A stretch of DNA of 64,000 nt, taken from assembly GCF_014529705.1 (NCBI RefSeq), contig NZ_JAANIH010000005.1, positions 62,001-126,000 on the forward strand, read 5' to 3'. This document shows, one piece after another, positions 1 to 10,683 of this stretch (positions within the stretch are counted from its first letter, which is position 1; every line of letters begins with the position of its first letter). The translations under genes and the position numbers were made by a program. This DNA comes from Bradyrhizobium campsiandrae. Lineage in GTDB: Bacteria; Pseudomonadota; Alphaproteobacteria; Rhizobiales; Xanthobacteraceae. Below the pieces are notes generated by a model. That model made no database searches. It saw only the letters and a program-made list of their open reading frames with translations, and was not told the origin of the DNA.

Positions 1-44
1 GCCCCGAAGGAGATGGCCGAGTCCTGGTCGTTATTGTCCGGCAC
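1..44 (-). CDS. Winged-helix/ATPase transcriptional regulator, N-terminal fragment (runs off left edge)
   Basis: Only the first 14 or so codons are inside the window, reading leftwards from a GTG at 44. They translate to VPDNNDQDSAISFG, which closely matches the start of the complete regulator at 4651-7491 (VPDESNQNSAISFG). The DNA of the two starts is roughly 80% identical over about 50 bases by eye, and short matches continue upstream. I therefore infer a paralogue with an OmpR-type winged helix. No ATG lies in frame upstream; a TTG is possible. Confidence is limited because almost all of the gene lies outside the window. Confidence 0.55.
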   Translation of the reverse strand, partial: MPDNNDQDSAISFG

Positions 45-384
45 GCGCCATGTTTCCAGCAAAAGGAAAGTGCTGCTGTCTGTTTGATCTACCAGAACGA
101 TGCTGTGAGTAAACCGGTCGAAAGCGGCGAAATCGAGCAGGAGGCACGAGATCGCGTCGAAAGCGTCAGGGTGAAACGCGGCGAATTTTGTTTAAACGTG
201 AACGGCTTAAGCGGAAAGGGGAAAAATGCGGCAGGGCGCGTGCGCGTGTGTTTCAGTCGCGCCCTGCAAATATCGCCGCGCCATCCGATCATAACAGAAT
301 CTTGCAACGTCTAACGAGCGTGAGGGCCAGCTCTGCATCACTATAGCTTTCGAATTAGGTCCATTTCCATCGGGGGAGGCTCTG
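45..384. other. Intergenic region between two divergent genes
   Basis: About 340 bases without a convincing gene; short open frames here lack ribosome binding sites and family features. The left half resembles the region upstream of the paralogous regulator near 7492-7660: both contain a GAGTAAAC-GG-CGAAAGC block. The right end carries a GGGGGAGG ribosome binding site at about 373-380 for the kinase that follows. I cannot assign a promoter with confidence. Confidence 0.4.
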
Positions 385-1056
385 ATGTCCGATCTCAGCT
401 CGCGGCCGAACGACGGGGGCGTTCGATCTCATGTCGTGGCCAATCTCGACGATGCCTCACGCGATTGGGAGCTCGTGCTGCGCGAGTCGCACCATCGCAT
501 GAAGAACACTTTGACGCTGCTGGGTGCGTCGGTCCGTCGGGACTTCGGGCGCGCAGGGGCCAGGGATATGTCGGTGGCGGTGGACCGGCTGGAGCGGCGC
601 ATCGTCGCCTTTGGCAGGCTCTATCAGCTTCTGTCTGACAATGATGATCTCTCGGAGGTCGCTGTCGAGCCCTTCTTCGAACGTCTGTGCGGTGCGCTCT
701 CCGAGGCGGTGCTGCAACCGGCGGGGATACGGTGCGAGGCCGCTATCGAGAGCGGTACGTTGCCGGCATGGCGCTGCCACCGTCTCGCTCTGATGATGAC
801 GGAGCTGGTCACGAATGCAGCAAAACACGCCTTTTCGAACAGGAGCGATGCGCTGATCCGCGTCGAAATGGAAAACCGCGAGGGCTGCTGGTTCTGCACC
901 GTGGCCGACAATGGCGTTGGTGCGACCGGACCGCTCAAGGGGGCCGGCAGTCGGATCCTGGAAGGTCTCGCTCGCAGCCTTGGTGCGGGCTTGCAAGGCG
1001 AAGCCCGGCAGGGCGGCACGCGCGTGTCCATCGCGATGCCGATGGAGCGGATCTGA
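385..1056 (+). CDS. HWE/HisKA_2-type histidine kinase lacking a sensor domain
   Basis: A 223-residue soluble protein. Residues 33-41 (RESHHRMKN) form the H-box typical of HWE/HisKA_2 kinases, with His37 the likely phosphate acceptor. The ATPase half follows, with an N-box (ELVTNAAKHAF, about 140-150), a DNGVG G1 box and a Gly-rich G2 region. There is no PAS, GAF or membrane segment before the H-box, so the protein is only the catalytic core; it may receive its signal from a partner, as several alphaproteobacterial general-stress kinases do (inference). The ATG is 5-6 bases after a strong GGGGGAGG. No response regulator is adjacent. Confidence 0.85.
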   Translation: MSDLSSRPNDGGVRSHVVANLDDASRDWELVLRESHHRMKNTLTLLGASVRRDFGRAGARDMSVAVDRLERRIVAFGRLYQLLSDNDDLSEVAVEPFFERLCGALSEAVLQPAGIRCEAAIESGTLPAWRCHRLALMMTELVTNAAKHAFSNRSDALIRVEMENREGCWFCTVADNGVGATGPLKGAGSRILEGLARSLGAGLQGEARQGGTRVSIAMPMERI

Positions 1057-1125
1057 ACAGCTCGCCTGCGTCAGCCACAAGCCGCTTCGGTCGCGAGCCC
1101 GCGGCCTCAAATCAGGGAGTTCGAC

Positions 1126-1815
1126 ATGACCATCATTGAAACGAGGCACGAGCTCGGAACCAACGCGCCGAAATCGCAGCGAGTCGATGTCAGGCTCGAG
1201 GTCGTCGTGATCCCGGTATCGGACGTCGATCGCGCCAAGACGTTCTATGCGGGTCTCGGCTGGAGACTGGACGCCGATTTCGCATCCGCCGATGGTTGGC
1301 GCGTCATCCAGTTCACGCCGCCGGGCTCGGCCTGTTCTGTGATTTTCGGCAACAACGTGACGCCCGCGGCGCCGGGATCGGCGCAAGGCCTGTATCTGAT
1401 CGTCTCCGATCTCGAAGCGGCGCGAGAGGATCTGCTGGCGCGCGGCGTCAAGGTCAGCGAACCCTTCCATGGTGCCGGCGACGTTCACGCCGGCACGGAC
1501 GAGCCGTATCTCTTCGGCCGCGTCAGGCTCAACGGTGCGGACCCGCAACGCGGCAGCTACAGCTCGTTTGCCTCCTTCAGGGATCCCGACGGCAACGGCT
1601 GGCTGTTCCAGGAAATCACCGCGCGGCTGCCCGGCCGTATCGAGGCGACCGACACGACGTTCACCTCGTCAGGCGAACTTGCGCGTGCGCTGCGCCGGGC
1701 GGCGTCGGCGCATGGCGAGCACGAAAAGCGGACCGGCGTGCACGACGATAATTGGCAGGATTGGTATGCCGACTACATCGTGCGAGAGCAGGCCGGCCAG
1801 CCGCTCCCGACCTGA
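1126..1815 (+). CDS. VOC (glyoxalase/bleomycin-resistance fold) family protein
   Basis: A 229-residue cytoplasmic protein. Residues 23-125 have the VOC pattern: a beta strand (LEVVVIPVSDVDRAKTFY), a second strand ending in QFTPPGSACSVIFG, and a third with LYLIVSDLEAAREDLLARG. The DPDGNGWLFQEI block near 158-170 holds the conserved metal-site Glu. A roughly 55-residue alpha-helical tail, ending in a Trp- and Asp-rich stretch, is typical of a rhizobial/actinobacterial subfamily of unknown substrate. The ATG follows CAGGGAG by 6 bases. Family is secure; reaction is unknown. Confidence 0.85.
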   Translation: MTIIETRHELGTNAPKSQRVDVRLEVVVIPVSDVDRAKTFYAGLGWRLDADFASADGWRVIQFTPPGSACSVIFGNNVTPAAPGSAQGLYLIVSDLEAAREDLLARGVKVSEPFHGAGDVHAGTDEPYLFGRVRLNGADPQRGSYSSFASFRDPDGNGWLFQEITARLPGRIEATDTTFTSSGELARALRRAASAHGEHEKRTGVHDDNWQDWYADYIVREQAGQPLPT

Positions 1816-2090
1816 ATAGACCGTCGTCATCGCAGGCATTGAGCCCTGCCTCGCGTCACACGGTGCGCGATGCCAAGTCGTGCGCCGTGATGCATTTCGA
1901 CATTGGGGTGAAAATCATCACACATTGCGTTCTCGCCCGGCCTTGCGCCGACTCGCAACGGCTAACGCGGCCTAACAATCCATAACGAGCCAATTGCGAG
2001 TGCTTGAGCCATTCTCCGTTGCAGGACGAAACCGATCTGTCGAGTTTGAATTCGGTCAACGTTGCCGACCAAAGCGAAGGGAGATCCAAA

Positions 2091-3402
2091 ATGACGACGC
2101 ACGCACGAGCCGACATCCTCAATCCCGACCGACGTCAATTGTTGAGCCAGGCCGCGATGGGCGTCGCGGTCGCCGGCATGGTGAGCCTGTTTCCGTCGCA
2201 TCCGGCGACATCAGCCGCGAGCGGCGTGGTCCGTCCGTTTCGCGTCGATATACCCGAGGAGGATCTGCTGGACCTGCGCCGGCGCCTGGTGGCAACGCGG
2301 TGGCCGGATCGGGAGATCGTCGCCGATCAGTCGCAGGGTGTTCAGCTCACGACGGTCCAGCAGCTCGTGCGCTATTGGCACTCCGACTATGACTGGCAAA
2401 ATGGAGGCGCGCCTGAACGCGCTGCCGCAGTTCGTGACCGAAATCGACGGCGTCGACATTCACTTCATCCACGTGCGCTCCAGGCACGACAACGCGTTGC
2501 CGATGATCGTCACCCATGGATGGCCCGGCTCGATCATCGAGCAGATGAAGATCGTTGGCCCGCTGACGGATCCGACCGCGCATGGCGCAACGGCCGCGGA
2601 TGCATTCGATCTCGTGATCCCCTCGCTTCCGGGGCACGGTTTCTCGGGCAAGCCGACGGCTCTCGGTTGGGATCCGCAGCGCATTGCGCGAGCCTGGGTC
2701 GTGCTGATGGCGCGGCTTGGCTATAGCCGTTACGTCGCCCAGGGTGGCGATTGGGGCAACGCGGTCACCGAGCAGATGGCGCTGCTGGCGCCGCCCGAAC
2801 TGATCGGCATTCACACCAACATGCCCGCGACCGTTCCCGACGAGATCGCCAGCGCACTCCAGCCCGGCGGATCGAGGCCATCAGGTCTTTCTGCGGATGA
2901 GCGCTATGCCTACGATCAGCTCGACGATTTCTACAAGCATGGCCTCGGCTACGCGATCGAGATGTCGAACCGGCCGCAGACACTCTATGGCCTCGTGGAT
3001 TCGCCGGCGGGCCTGGCGTCCTGGATGCTCGACCACGACGCCCGCAGCGCCGCGATGATCGCGCGTGTCTTCGACGGCAAGACCGAAGGGCTGTCGCGCG
3101 ATGACATCATCGACAATATCACGCTCTACTGGCTGACCAACACGGCAGTGTCTTCGGCGCGCCTGTACTGGGAGAGCAAGCTGCCGTTCTTCGCCCCCAA
3201 GCATGTGAAGATCCCGGTCGCCGTCAGTGTCTTCCCGGACGAGATCTACGCGGCGCCGCGCAGCTGGGCGGAGAAAGCCTATCCCAAGCTGATCCACTAC
3301 AACCGGCTCGACAAGGGTGGCCACTTTGCGGCCTGGGAGCAGCCCGCGCTGTTCTGCGCGGAAATGCGGACCGCGTTCCGGCCGCTGCGCCAGTCGATCT
3401 GA
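2091..3402 (+). pseudogene. Tat-exported epoxide hydrolase (EHN + alpha/beta hydrolase), frameshifted
   Basis: The 5' part (2091 to about 2398) encodes a twin-arginine signal (DRRQLLSQAAMGVAVAG) and the start of the EHN domain (PFRVDIPEEDLLDLRRRL, RYWHSDYDW). The 3' part (from about 2400) continues the family in another frame: EARLNALPQFVTEIDGVDIH, the oxyanion HGWPGSI, nucleophile region QGGDWG and a C-terminal GGHFAAWEQP with the catalytic His. The total of 1312 nt is two short of a multiple of three, so a 2-nt deletion near 2397-2400 (TGGC-AAAATGG) fits. Start chosen at 2091 because AAGGGAG lies about 8 bases upstream; an ATG at 2004 is in frame but lacks one. Either a real pseudogene or a sequencing error. 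Confidence 0.8.
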
Positions 3403-3520
3403 GTTGGAACTGATGGAACCGCTGCGGCGCTCGACCGGTTGCATGGCGCAGGTGCCGCGATAGTCTTCGAAAAGTCCGGAGCGCCGCTCAACGACCCCCA
3501 ATCAAACCAGGAGAAACAAG

Positions 3521-3943
3521 ATGATCCGCAAGGCAACGGCAGTATGGCAGGGCACCGGTCGCGACGGCACGGGCCATCTCTCGAGCGAGTCGGGCGTGCT
3601 CGCGCAGACGCCCTATTCGTTCAAAACCCGCTTCGAGAATGAGAAGGGGACCAATCCCGAGGAATTGATCGCGGCGGCCCACGCCGGCTGCTTTACGATG
3701 GCGCTGGCTTTCGGTCTTCAGCTCGCCGGCTTCACGCCGACTGAATTGTCCACTGAAGCCGCGGTCACCCTCGATCCAGAAGGGAAGGGATTCAAGATCA
3801 GCAAGTCGGCGCTGACCTTGCGCGCCAAGGTGCCCAACCTCGACGATGCCGGCTTTGCCCGTATCGCCGGAGAAGCAGAGAAGAACTGCCCGGTTTCTAA
3901 GGTGCTGAACGCGACGATCACGCTCGACGCCAAGCTGACCTAG
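3521..3943 (+). CDS. OsmC-family peroxiredoxin
   Basis: A 140-residue protein of the OsmC/Ohr superfamily, which reduces organic hydroperoxides with two cysteines. It keeps the order strand-rich N-terminus (VWQGTGRDGTGHLSSESG), then TNPEELIAAAHAGCFTMAL with the peroxidatic Cys, and a second Cys in EKNCPVSKVLNA. The absence of the Ohr-specific spacing and the GTNPEELIAAAHAGCF block place it in the OsmC rather than Ohr branch. An AGGAG sits 8 bases before the ATG. It is followed by msrA in the same direction, so two oxidative-stress repair genes lie together. Confidence 0.92.
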   Translation: MIRKATAVWQGTGRDGTGHLSSESGVLAQTPYSFKTRFENEKGTNPEELIAAAHAGCFTMALAFGLQLAGFTPTELSTEAAVTLDPEGKGFKISKSALTLRAKVPNLDDAGFARIAGEAEKNCPVSKVLNATITLDAKLT

Positions 3944-4078
3944 TCGAACAGCGGAAGCGGCCCCGGGACTTGCCAGCATCGGCCGGATGAAGGCAAAGTC
4001 CTGGGCGAGAGGCCGTCAGGGAGAGGATACGCTTGCTCTCCACTTGCAGGCGTCCCGATGAAGCAGATGGAGCATCAA

Positions 4079-4594
4079 ATGACGACAGAACGCGCAGTTT
4101 TGGCCGGAGGCTGCTTCTGGGGCATGCAGGATCTCATTCGCAAGCAGCCCGGCGTCGTCTCCACGCGCGTCGGCTACACCGGCGGTGCGGTGAAGAACGC
4201 CACCTATCGCAATCACGAAGGCCATGCCGAAGCGATCGAGATCATCTTCGATCCGGCGAAGACCAGTTATCGAACCATGCTGGAGTTCTTCTTCCAGATC
4301 CACGACCCCACCACGCTCAACCGTCAGGGCAACGATCGGGGGACGAGCTACCGCTCGGCGATCTTCTATACGTCCGATGAACAGAAGCGCGTCGCGGAAG
4401 ACACCATTGCCGATGTCGAAGCATCGGGTCTGTGGCCCGGCAAGGTTGTGACCGAAGTCACGCCCGCCGGTGAGTTCTGGGAGGCCGAGCCCGAGCACCA
4501 AGACTATCTCGAACGCTATCCCGACGGCTACACCTGCCATTTCATCCGGCCGGACTGGAAGCTGCCGCGGCGCGCGGCTGCTGCAAGAGCCTAG
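4079..4594 (+). CDS. msrA: Peptide-methionine (S)-S-oxide reductase MsrA
   Basis: Reduces methionine-S-sulfoxide in proteins and free methionine. The catalytic GGCFWG motif is at residues 10-15, followed by [12 protein letters not shown] and the [11 protein letters not shown] block, all diagnostic for MsrA. The C-terminal [17 protein letters not shown] segment holds the recycling-Cys region. At 171 residues from the ATG at 4079 the length is normal. An in-frame ATG at 4058 exists, but GGAG at about 4072 sits correctly for 4079. Pairs with the upstream OsmC gene as an oxidative-damage module. Confidence 0.93.
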   Translation: MTTERAVLAGGCFWGMQDLIRKQPGVVSTRVGYTGGAVKNATYRNHEGHAEAIEIIFDPAKTSYRTMLEFFFQIHDPTTLNRQGNDRGTSYRSAIFYTSDEQKRVAEDTIADVEASGLWPGKVVTEVTPAGEFWEAEPEHQDYLERYPDGYTCHFIRPDWKLPRRAAAARA

Positions 4595-4650
4595 GAAGGG
4601 CCAAGGCCTATCGGATCGCGTTCTATCGGTCCAGCTCCGATCCGGAGGAG

Positions 4651-7491
4651 TCACGCGCGCAATTGCGCGATCAAACCCCGCGCGATCCGCATGTCGGCGA
4701 TATCGGATCCTTCGGCAAAAGCGTCAGATCCCTTCTCCAGGATGGCGAGCGCGTCTGCGCGCTGCTGCCGTTCAATCCGAAGCTGTGCGATGCTGATGGC
4801 GCATCGCAGCTGCCAGAAGCCTGCGCCCTGCTGTGTCGCCAGCTCCATGGCCTGGTGAAAGCAGGCGTCCGCAACCTCCGATCGGGGCGACTCTCGCAGC
4901 ATGAGCTCGCCCTTGATGCGGAGCAGCTCTGGCAGGTACCAGCGCTCCTGCCTGTCGTTGCAACGCGCCAACGCGTTCTCGATCGTGTCAAAGCCCTGAT
5001 GAACCTGATTGGCCCGTCCGAAACAGGCCGCGAGCTCGCCGAGCAGGGGGAGAAAGCGCGGCAGGAAACGCGCATCGCCGGCGCGATTGAGCTCGTCGCG
5101 CAGCAGCGGCAAGCCGGTCTCGGCATCCGTGCGGTTGGCCGTGACCAGGGCGTTGAAGGCGCGGGCCCACAGCACCCAGAGCCTGATCGCGTGTCGTTCG
5201 GCGTGCTCGAGCAGTTCGGACCCGTAGCGCTCGGCGGCATCGTAATCCCCGGCGAGAAAGGTGATCGGGCAGGCGGCCTGTCCGAGCACGCTGCAGAAGG
5301 TCAGCGCGTGGCCGTTGGCGCGACCCTCATGGACGTTGCGCTCGGCGAGCGCGAGGGCCTGATCCGCATGCCCCTGGAGCCAGAGGATGCGGGCGCGGAA
5401 ATATTGCGTCGAGATCCGCAAGTCGAGCGGGAAGATCTTGGGTTTCTCGGCCAGCACATGCAGGGAGGCGTTCACCCGGTCGATCCGGACACGCGCCTCG
5501 CGCTGGTCGCCGAGATAATGCAGCGCGACGGCCATGAGACGGTCTGCCAGCATGAGGTCGGTCTTGTCAGGTGAATTCGCGGCGGCTTCGGTGAAGCGAT
5601 CCGCGAGCGCGCGTGCCTTGCCGAAGGCGCCGTTGTTGAACTGGTCGATGCACAGGCCCCAGAGCGCCCGCAGCCGGAAATCCTTGTCGTCCAGCCTATC
5701 GGCCAGTTCGAGTGTGGCTTCGAGGATTGGGCGCGCCTCACGGGCCCGTCCTTCGCCGTACATCAGCGACCAGCCCAGCGCCGCCAGCAGCTGCATGCGC
5801 ACTCGCTCCTCGCCATGGTCGCCGAGCGCGCCCAGCGCCGTTCTGGCGCGCTCGCGGCACTCCGCAAACAGCGAAAGGCGGACCCAGAGCGTGACGGCCG
5901 CCGCCGTCAGCGCAATGCCGAGCCGTGCGTCGCCTTCAGGCGAAAAGGCCCAGTCCAGCGCGGCGCGCAGATTGTCAAGCTCCGCGCCGTAGACGCCGAG
6001 CCAGTCCGACAGCGGCGCGGAGGTCTCGGCTTCAGCGCGCTCGAACAGGTCGCGAAAATATTCGGCGTGCCGCTGCGCAATCCGCTTCGCCTCGCCGGCC
6101 TCGTTCAGCTTGCCCTGTGCGTAGGTGCGCGTCGTATCCAGCAGCCGATAACGCAGCGTCCGTGCGCCTGACGGTGCGATCAGCGATTTGGTGACGAGAT
6201 TGTCGATCGCCTCCATGGTCGCCGATGTGCTGAGCCCGTCGCCGGCAGCGATTGCGGCAGCCGCCTCCGGCGTGAACGGCCCGGCGAATACCGACAATCT
6301 CCGCAGGATCGCGCTCTCGGATTCGGGAAGGAGGTCGTAGCTCCAGTCGAGCGCCGCGCTGAGCGTCTGGTGTCGCGGGATGGCCGTCCGCCGTCCGCGC
6401 CATTGCAGGGAGAAACGGCTGTCGAGCAGGGATGCAGTGCCTGCGATTCCATAGGCGTTGACGCGCCCCGCCGCGAGCTCGATCGCGAGCGCGATGCCAT
6501 CAAGCCGGCGGCAGATGTCCGCTACCAGCGGCGCTTCCTCGGCGCTGAGCTGGAACGGTCCGGAGCTCTGCGCGATGCGCTCGACGAAGAGCTGGGCTGC
6601 GGGATAAGCGAGGACGTCGGCTGCGGCGAGGTCGTCGCGCCGCGGCGGGCAATCCAGTGGAAACAGCCGAAAGATCCGTTCGCCTTCGCTGCGAAAGGAT
6701 TCGCGGCTGGTGGCCAGCACATGCAATCGCGGCACCTCGCGCACGAGGCGCTCGACCAGCGGCGCGAGGGTCTCCAGCACGTGCTCGCAACTGTCGAAGA
6801 TCAGCAGCGTCGGTCTCGCCTGGAGATGGGTGATCAGGGCCGGGACCGGGTCTTCCGCGTTGATGGACAGTCCGAGAGTCGAGGCGATGGTGATGGCTGC
6901 GAGGTCGGGCTTCCTCACCGGTCCGAAGTCGACGAAGAAGACGTTGCCATTGAAGGACGCGAGCTGGCGATGGCCCACGGTCACGGCCACGGCGGTCTTG
7001 CCGATGCCGCCGGGGCCGACCACCGTGACGAAACGATGGAGTGTGAGTCCGGTCGAGATCTTCTCGATGACGTCGTCTCGTCCTATCACCCGGGCGAGCG
7101 CAGCGGGCAGCGAGCGAGGGAAGGGGATCTCGACCGCGGGCGGCTGGAGCTCGGCAGCAGTCTGGGCGAGGGAGGCGACGAAGCAATAGCCGCGCCCGGG
7201 AACATTGACGACATAGCGGGCCGATTTGCCGGTGTCGCCGAGGGCCTTTCGCAGGGCTGCGATGTGGAACCGGAGGCTGCCATCGTCCACATTCACGTCG
7301 GCCCAGACGCGTTTGACCAGCTCTCGCTTGTCGACGACTTCGCCAGGCCGTTCGGCCAGGAAGATCAGGATGTCGAGCGCCCGACCTCCGATGTGAAGAT
7401 GCGCGCCGTCCTTCTCCAGGAGCCGGGACTTCGGGAACAGTCGAAATGGCCCAAAGGAAATGGCCGAGTTCTGGTTGCTCTCGTCTGGCAC
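4651..7491 (-). CDS. Winged-helix DNA-binding protein fused to an NB-ARC-like ATPase
   Basis: A 946-residue predicted transcription regulator. Residues about 10-105 form an OmpR/PhoB-type winged helix (LFPKSRLLEKDGAHL, ELVKRVWADVNVDDGSLRFH, VPGRGYCFVA). An ATPase follows, with Walker A GPGGIGKTA near residue 160 and Walker B LLIFDSCEHVLE near 235; the C-terminal half is helical and TPR-like. This is the COG3903 'predicted ATPase' regulator type, common in Bradyrhizobium; ligands are generally unknown. The start is taken as GTG at 7491 because it is conserved with the paralogue at the left window edge; a TTG 30 bases upstream is the alternative. Confidence 0.85.
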   Translation of the reverse strand: MPDESNQNSAISFGPFRLFPKSRLLEKDGAHLHIGGRALDILIFLAERPGEVVDKRELVKRVWADVNVDDGSLRFHIAALRKALGDTGKSARYVVNVPGRGYCFVASLAQTAAELQPPAVEIPFPRSLPAALARVIGRDDVIEKISTGLTLHRFVTVVGPGGIGKTAVAVTVGHRQLASFNGNVFFVDFGPVRKPDLAAITIASTLGLSINAEDPVPALITHLQARPTLLIFDSCEHVLETLAPLVERLVREVPRLHVLATSRESFRSEGERIFRLFPLDCPPRRDDLAAADVLAYPAAQLFVERIAQSSGPFQLSAEEAPLVADICRRLDGIALAIELAAGRVNAYGIAGTASLLDSRFSLQWRGRRTAIPRHQTLSAALDWSYDLLPESESAILRRLSVFAGPFTPEAAAAIAAGDGLSTSATMEAIDNLVTKSLIAPSGARTLRYRLLDTTRTYAQGKLNEAGEAKRIAQRHAEYFRDLFERAEAETSAPLSDWLGVYGAELDNLRAALDWAFSPEGDARLGIALTAAAVTLWVRLSLFAECRERARTALGALGDHGEERVRMQLLAALGWSLMYGEGRAREARPILEATLELADRLDDKDFRLRALWGLCIDQFNNGAFGKARALADRFTEAAANSPDKTDLMLADRLMAVALHYLGDQREARVRIDRVNASLHVLAEKPKIFPLDLRISTQYFRARILWLQGHADQALALAERNVHEGRANGHALTFCSVLGQAACPITFLAGDYDAAERYGSELLEHAERHAIRLWVLWARAFNALVTANRTDAETGLPLLRDELNRAGDARFLPRFLPLLGELAACFGRANQVHQGFDTIENALARCNDRQERWYLPELLRIKGELMLRESPRSEVADACFHQAMELATQQGAGFWQLRCAISIAQLRIERQQRADALAILEKGSDAFAEGSDIADMRIARGLIAQLRA

Positions 7492-7872
7492 GCGCCATCC
7501 GGTCCCTTGGCAGGGAGTCAAAAATGTTTGAATGGGTCTAGCAGATCGAGACGGCGAGTAAACTGGACGAAAGCAGCGGGAGCAGCCGTCAGCCTCGTCC
7601 CGTCAGCCTTGATCGATGTTCGCGCGGTGAAAATATCGCTTTCTGATTAAGGGGTTAAGTCACGGTCTGACGCAGCGCTCTGCGGCGGAACCTGTCGCTC
7701 CCGCGCAGGGTGTGCATGCGGCAAAACGGGGGTCGCCTCCGCTTTATTCACGGGCGTCATCGCCAAGCCGCTCTCCGCTGGCGATTGACGGGAACCGCAC
7801 AGTGCTGCGAATGGAGTTTCGGGGAGCCGGTCCCGCCACTGATCACGAGCTGCCAACCCTCAGGAACGGGAC
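7492..7872. other. Divergent intergenic region with a paralogous promoter segment
   Basis: About 380 bases between the ATPase regulator (leftwards) and the TctC-like gene (rightwards). No gene is evident. The regulator-proximal part resembles bases 45-200 at the left edge (CACGCGCCAT, GAGTAAAC-GG-CGAAAGC), consistent with duplication of regulator plus promoter. CAGGAACGGGAC just before 7873 provides a ribosome binding site for the next gene. No other element is recognised. Confidence 0.4.
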
Positions 7873-8862
7873 ATGACCATCCTCACGCGGCGACGCGTTC
7901 TCCATGCAGCCGCGATTGCAGCGTCAGCCGCCGGATTTCCAGCCAGTGCAGGGGCCGCAGCCTATCCATCGCGTCCGATCCGGCTCGTGATTCCCTATGG
8001 GCCCGGCGGTTCCGGCGATGAAATCGGACGCCCCTGGGTGGAGAGGATGTCATCGCAGCTTGGTCCCACTTTCGTCGAGAACATTGGCGGTGCAGGCGGC
8101 GCGATCGGGACCGCTGCCGTCGCGCGCGATGCGCCCGACGGCTACTCGCTGCTTCTCGGAAATGGCAGCACACAGGTCATCATCCCGCTGACGACGGCGA
8201 ATCCCACTTATTCCGTCGGCGACTTCCGGGCGATCTATCGCCTGATCAGCAGTGCGCTGGTTTTTGCTACCCATCCGTCCGTGCCGGCCACAAATCTGAA
8301 AGAGCTGATCGCGTACGCCAAGGTCAATGCCGGCACGATGTCCTATGGAACGCCCGGCATCGGTACCGGCAATCATCTGGTCGGCGAGTTGTTCAAACAG
8401 CAGGCCGGCGGGCTGGACATCGTCCACGTTCCCTATCGGGGGATCGCGCAAGCTACCAACGACCTCGTCAGCGGCCACATATCTCTCATGATTGCGGTCA
8501 TGTCTGTTCAGTTGCTGCAATTGCGGCAAGCCGGCAAGATAAGGCTGCTCGCAGTCACGCCGGACAAGCGTCTGAGCGGTGCACCTGATATCCCGACCGC
8601 CATGGAATCGGGCCTGCCGGATCTCAGCTATGAGGGATGGTTCGGGCTGTTCGCGCCGAAGCTGACTGACGATGCGATCATCGACAAGATCGCGCAGACG
8701 ACACGCTCGGCGATGGCCGATCCTGCCATGCAGGCTAGATATCGCGCCCAGGGCATGGAGCCCGACAGCGATTCGAGCCCGGACAAATTCCAGCGAAACG
8801 TCGACGCCACCACGGCAAGCCTTGCTCCCGTGATCAAGTCGATCGGGCTGAAGCTGCTGTAG
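7873..8862 (+). CDS. TctC/Bug-family periplasmic substrate-binding protein (orphan)
   Basis: A 329-residue member of the tripartite tricarboxylate transporter binding-protein family (Bug). A signal with consecutive arginines (LTRRRVLHAAAIAASAAG) suggests Tat or Sec export, with cleavage near residue 29. Family hallmarks follow: YPSRPIRLVIPYGPGG, the GGAGGAIGT loop, APDGYSLLLGN, and HVPYRG in the second lobe. These proteins bind small carboxylates or similar anions in the periplasm. No TctA/TctB membrane genes are nearby, as is usual for orphan Bug proteins, so the substrate cannot be inferred. Confidence 0.9.
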   Translation: MTILTRRRVLHAAAIAASAAGFPASAGAAAYPSRPIRLVIPYGPGGSGDEIGRPWVERMSSQLGPTFVENIGGAGGAIGTAAVARDAPDGYSLLLGNGSTQVIIPLTTANPTYSVGDFRAIYRLISSALVFATHPSVPATNLKELIAYAKVNAGTMSYGTPGIGTGNHLVGELFKQQAGGLDIVHVPYRGIAQATNDLVSGHISLMIAVMSVQLLQLRQAGKIRLLAVTPDKRLSGAPDIPTAMESGLPDLSYEGWFGLFAPKLTDDAIIDKIAQTTRSAMADPAMQARYRAQGMEPDSDSSPDKFQRNVDATTASLAPVIKSIGLKLL

Positions 8863-8983
8863 ATCCTGCCGACCCTCCGCATGACCTGGGCAGATTCCGC
8901 TCGCTTCCAGGTCCCTGCGCCAGCTCTCCCTTCCGACCTTCGCCGCCTCACGTGCCGTCGGAAGCGGGGGGCATTCCCGCCGG

Positions 8984-9021
8984 CCGATGTGATCAGCCAT
9001 TGACAGTCGGCCCGATGTGAT
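8984..9021 (+). promoter_or_regulatory. Repeated CCGATGTGAT and a TTGACA box upstream of the sugar ABC operon
   Basis: CCGATGTGAT occurs at 8984-8993 and again at 9012-9021, with TTGACA at 9000-9005 between them. GATGTGA also occurs before the deoC side (13843-13849), just downstream of another TTGACA. I infer promoter and regulator-binding elements; no footprint data are available. Confidence 0.4.
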
Positions 9022-9039
9022 AGAATTATAACAAGATAA

Positions 9040-9055
9040 GTTGCAAAAATAACAA
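9040..9055 (+). promoter_or_regulatory. Putative DeoR-type operator upstream of the RbsA-like gene
   Basis: GTTGCAAAAATAACAA lies in an unusually AT-rich stretch and matches 13 of 16 positions of GTTACAATAATAACAT at 13868-13883, upstream of deoC. Sharing between the two transcription units flanking a DeoR-family gene suggests a common operator. Confidence 0.45.
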
Positions 9056-9102
9056 TATGTCACCATCGTACCAGCATCTCGCCGGGCCGACGGGAGGAAC
9101 GC

Positions 9103-10679
<1,577 letters not shown>

Positions 10680-10683
<4 letters not shown>

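Noticed and set aside
457..1548. Long minus-strand frame opposite the kinase and VOC genes
   Set aside because: Composition is the antisense shadow of two real plus-strand genes; Arg/Asp/His-rich with no domain.
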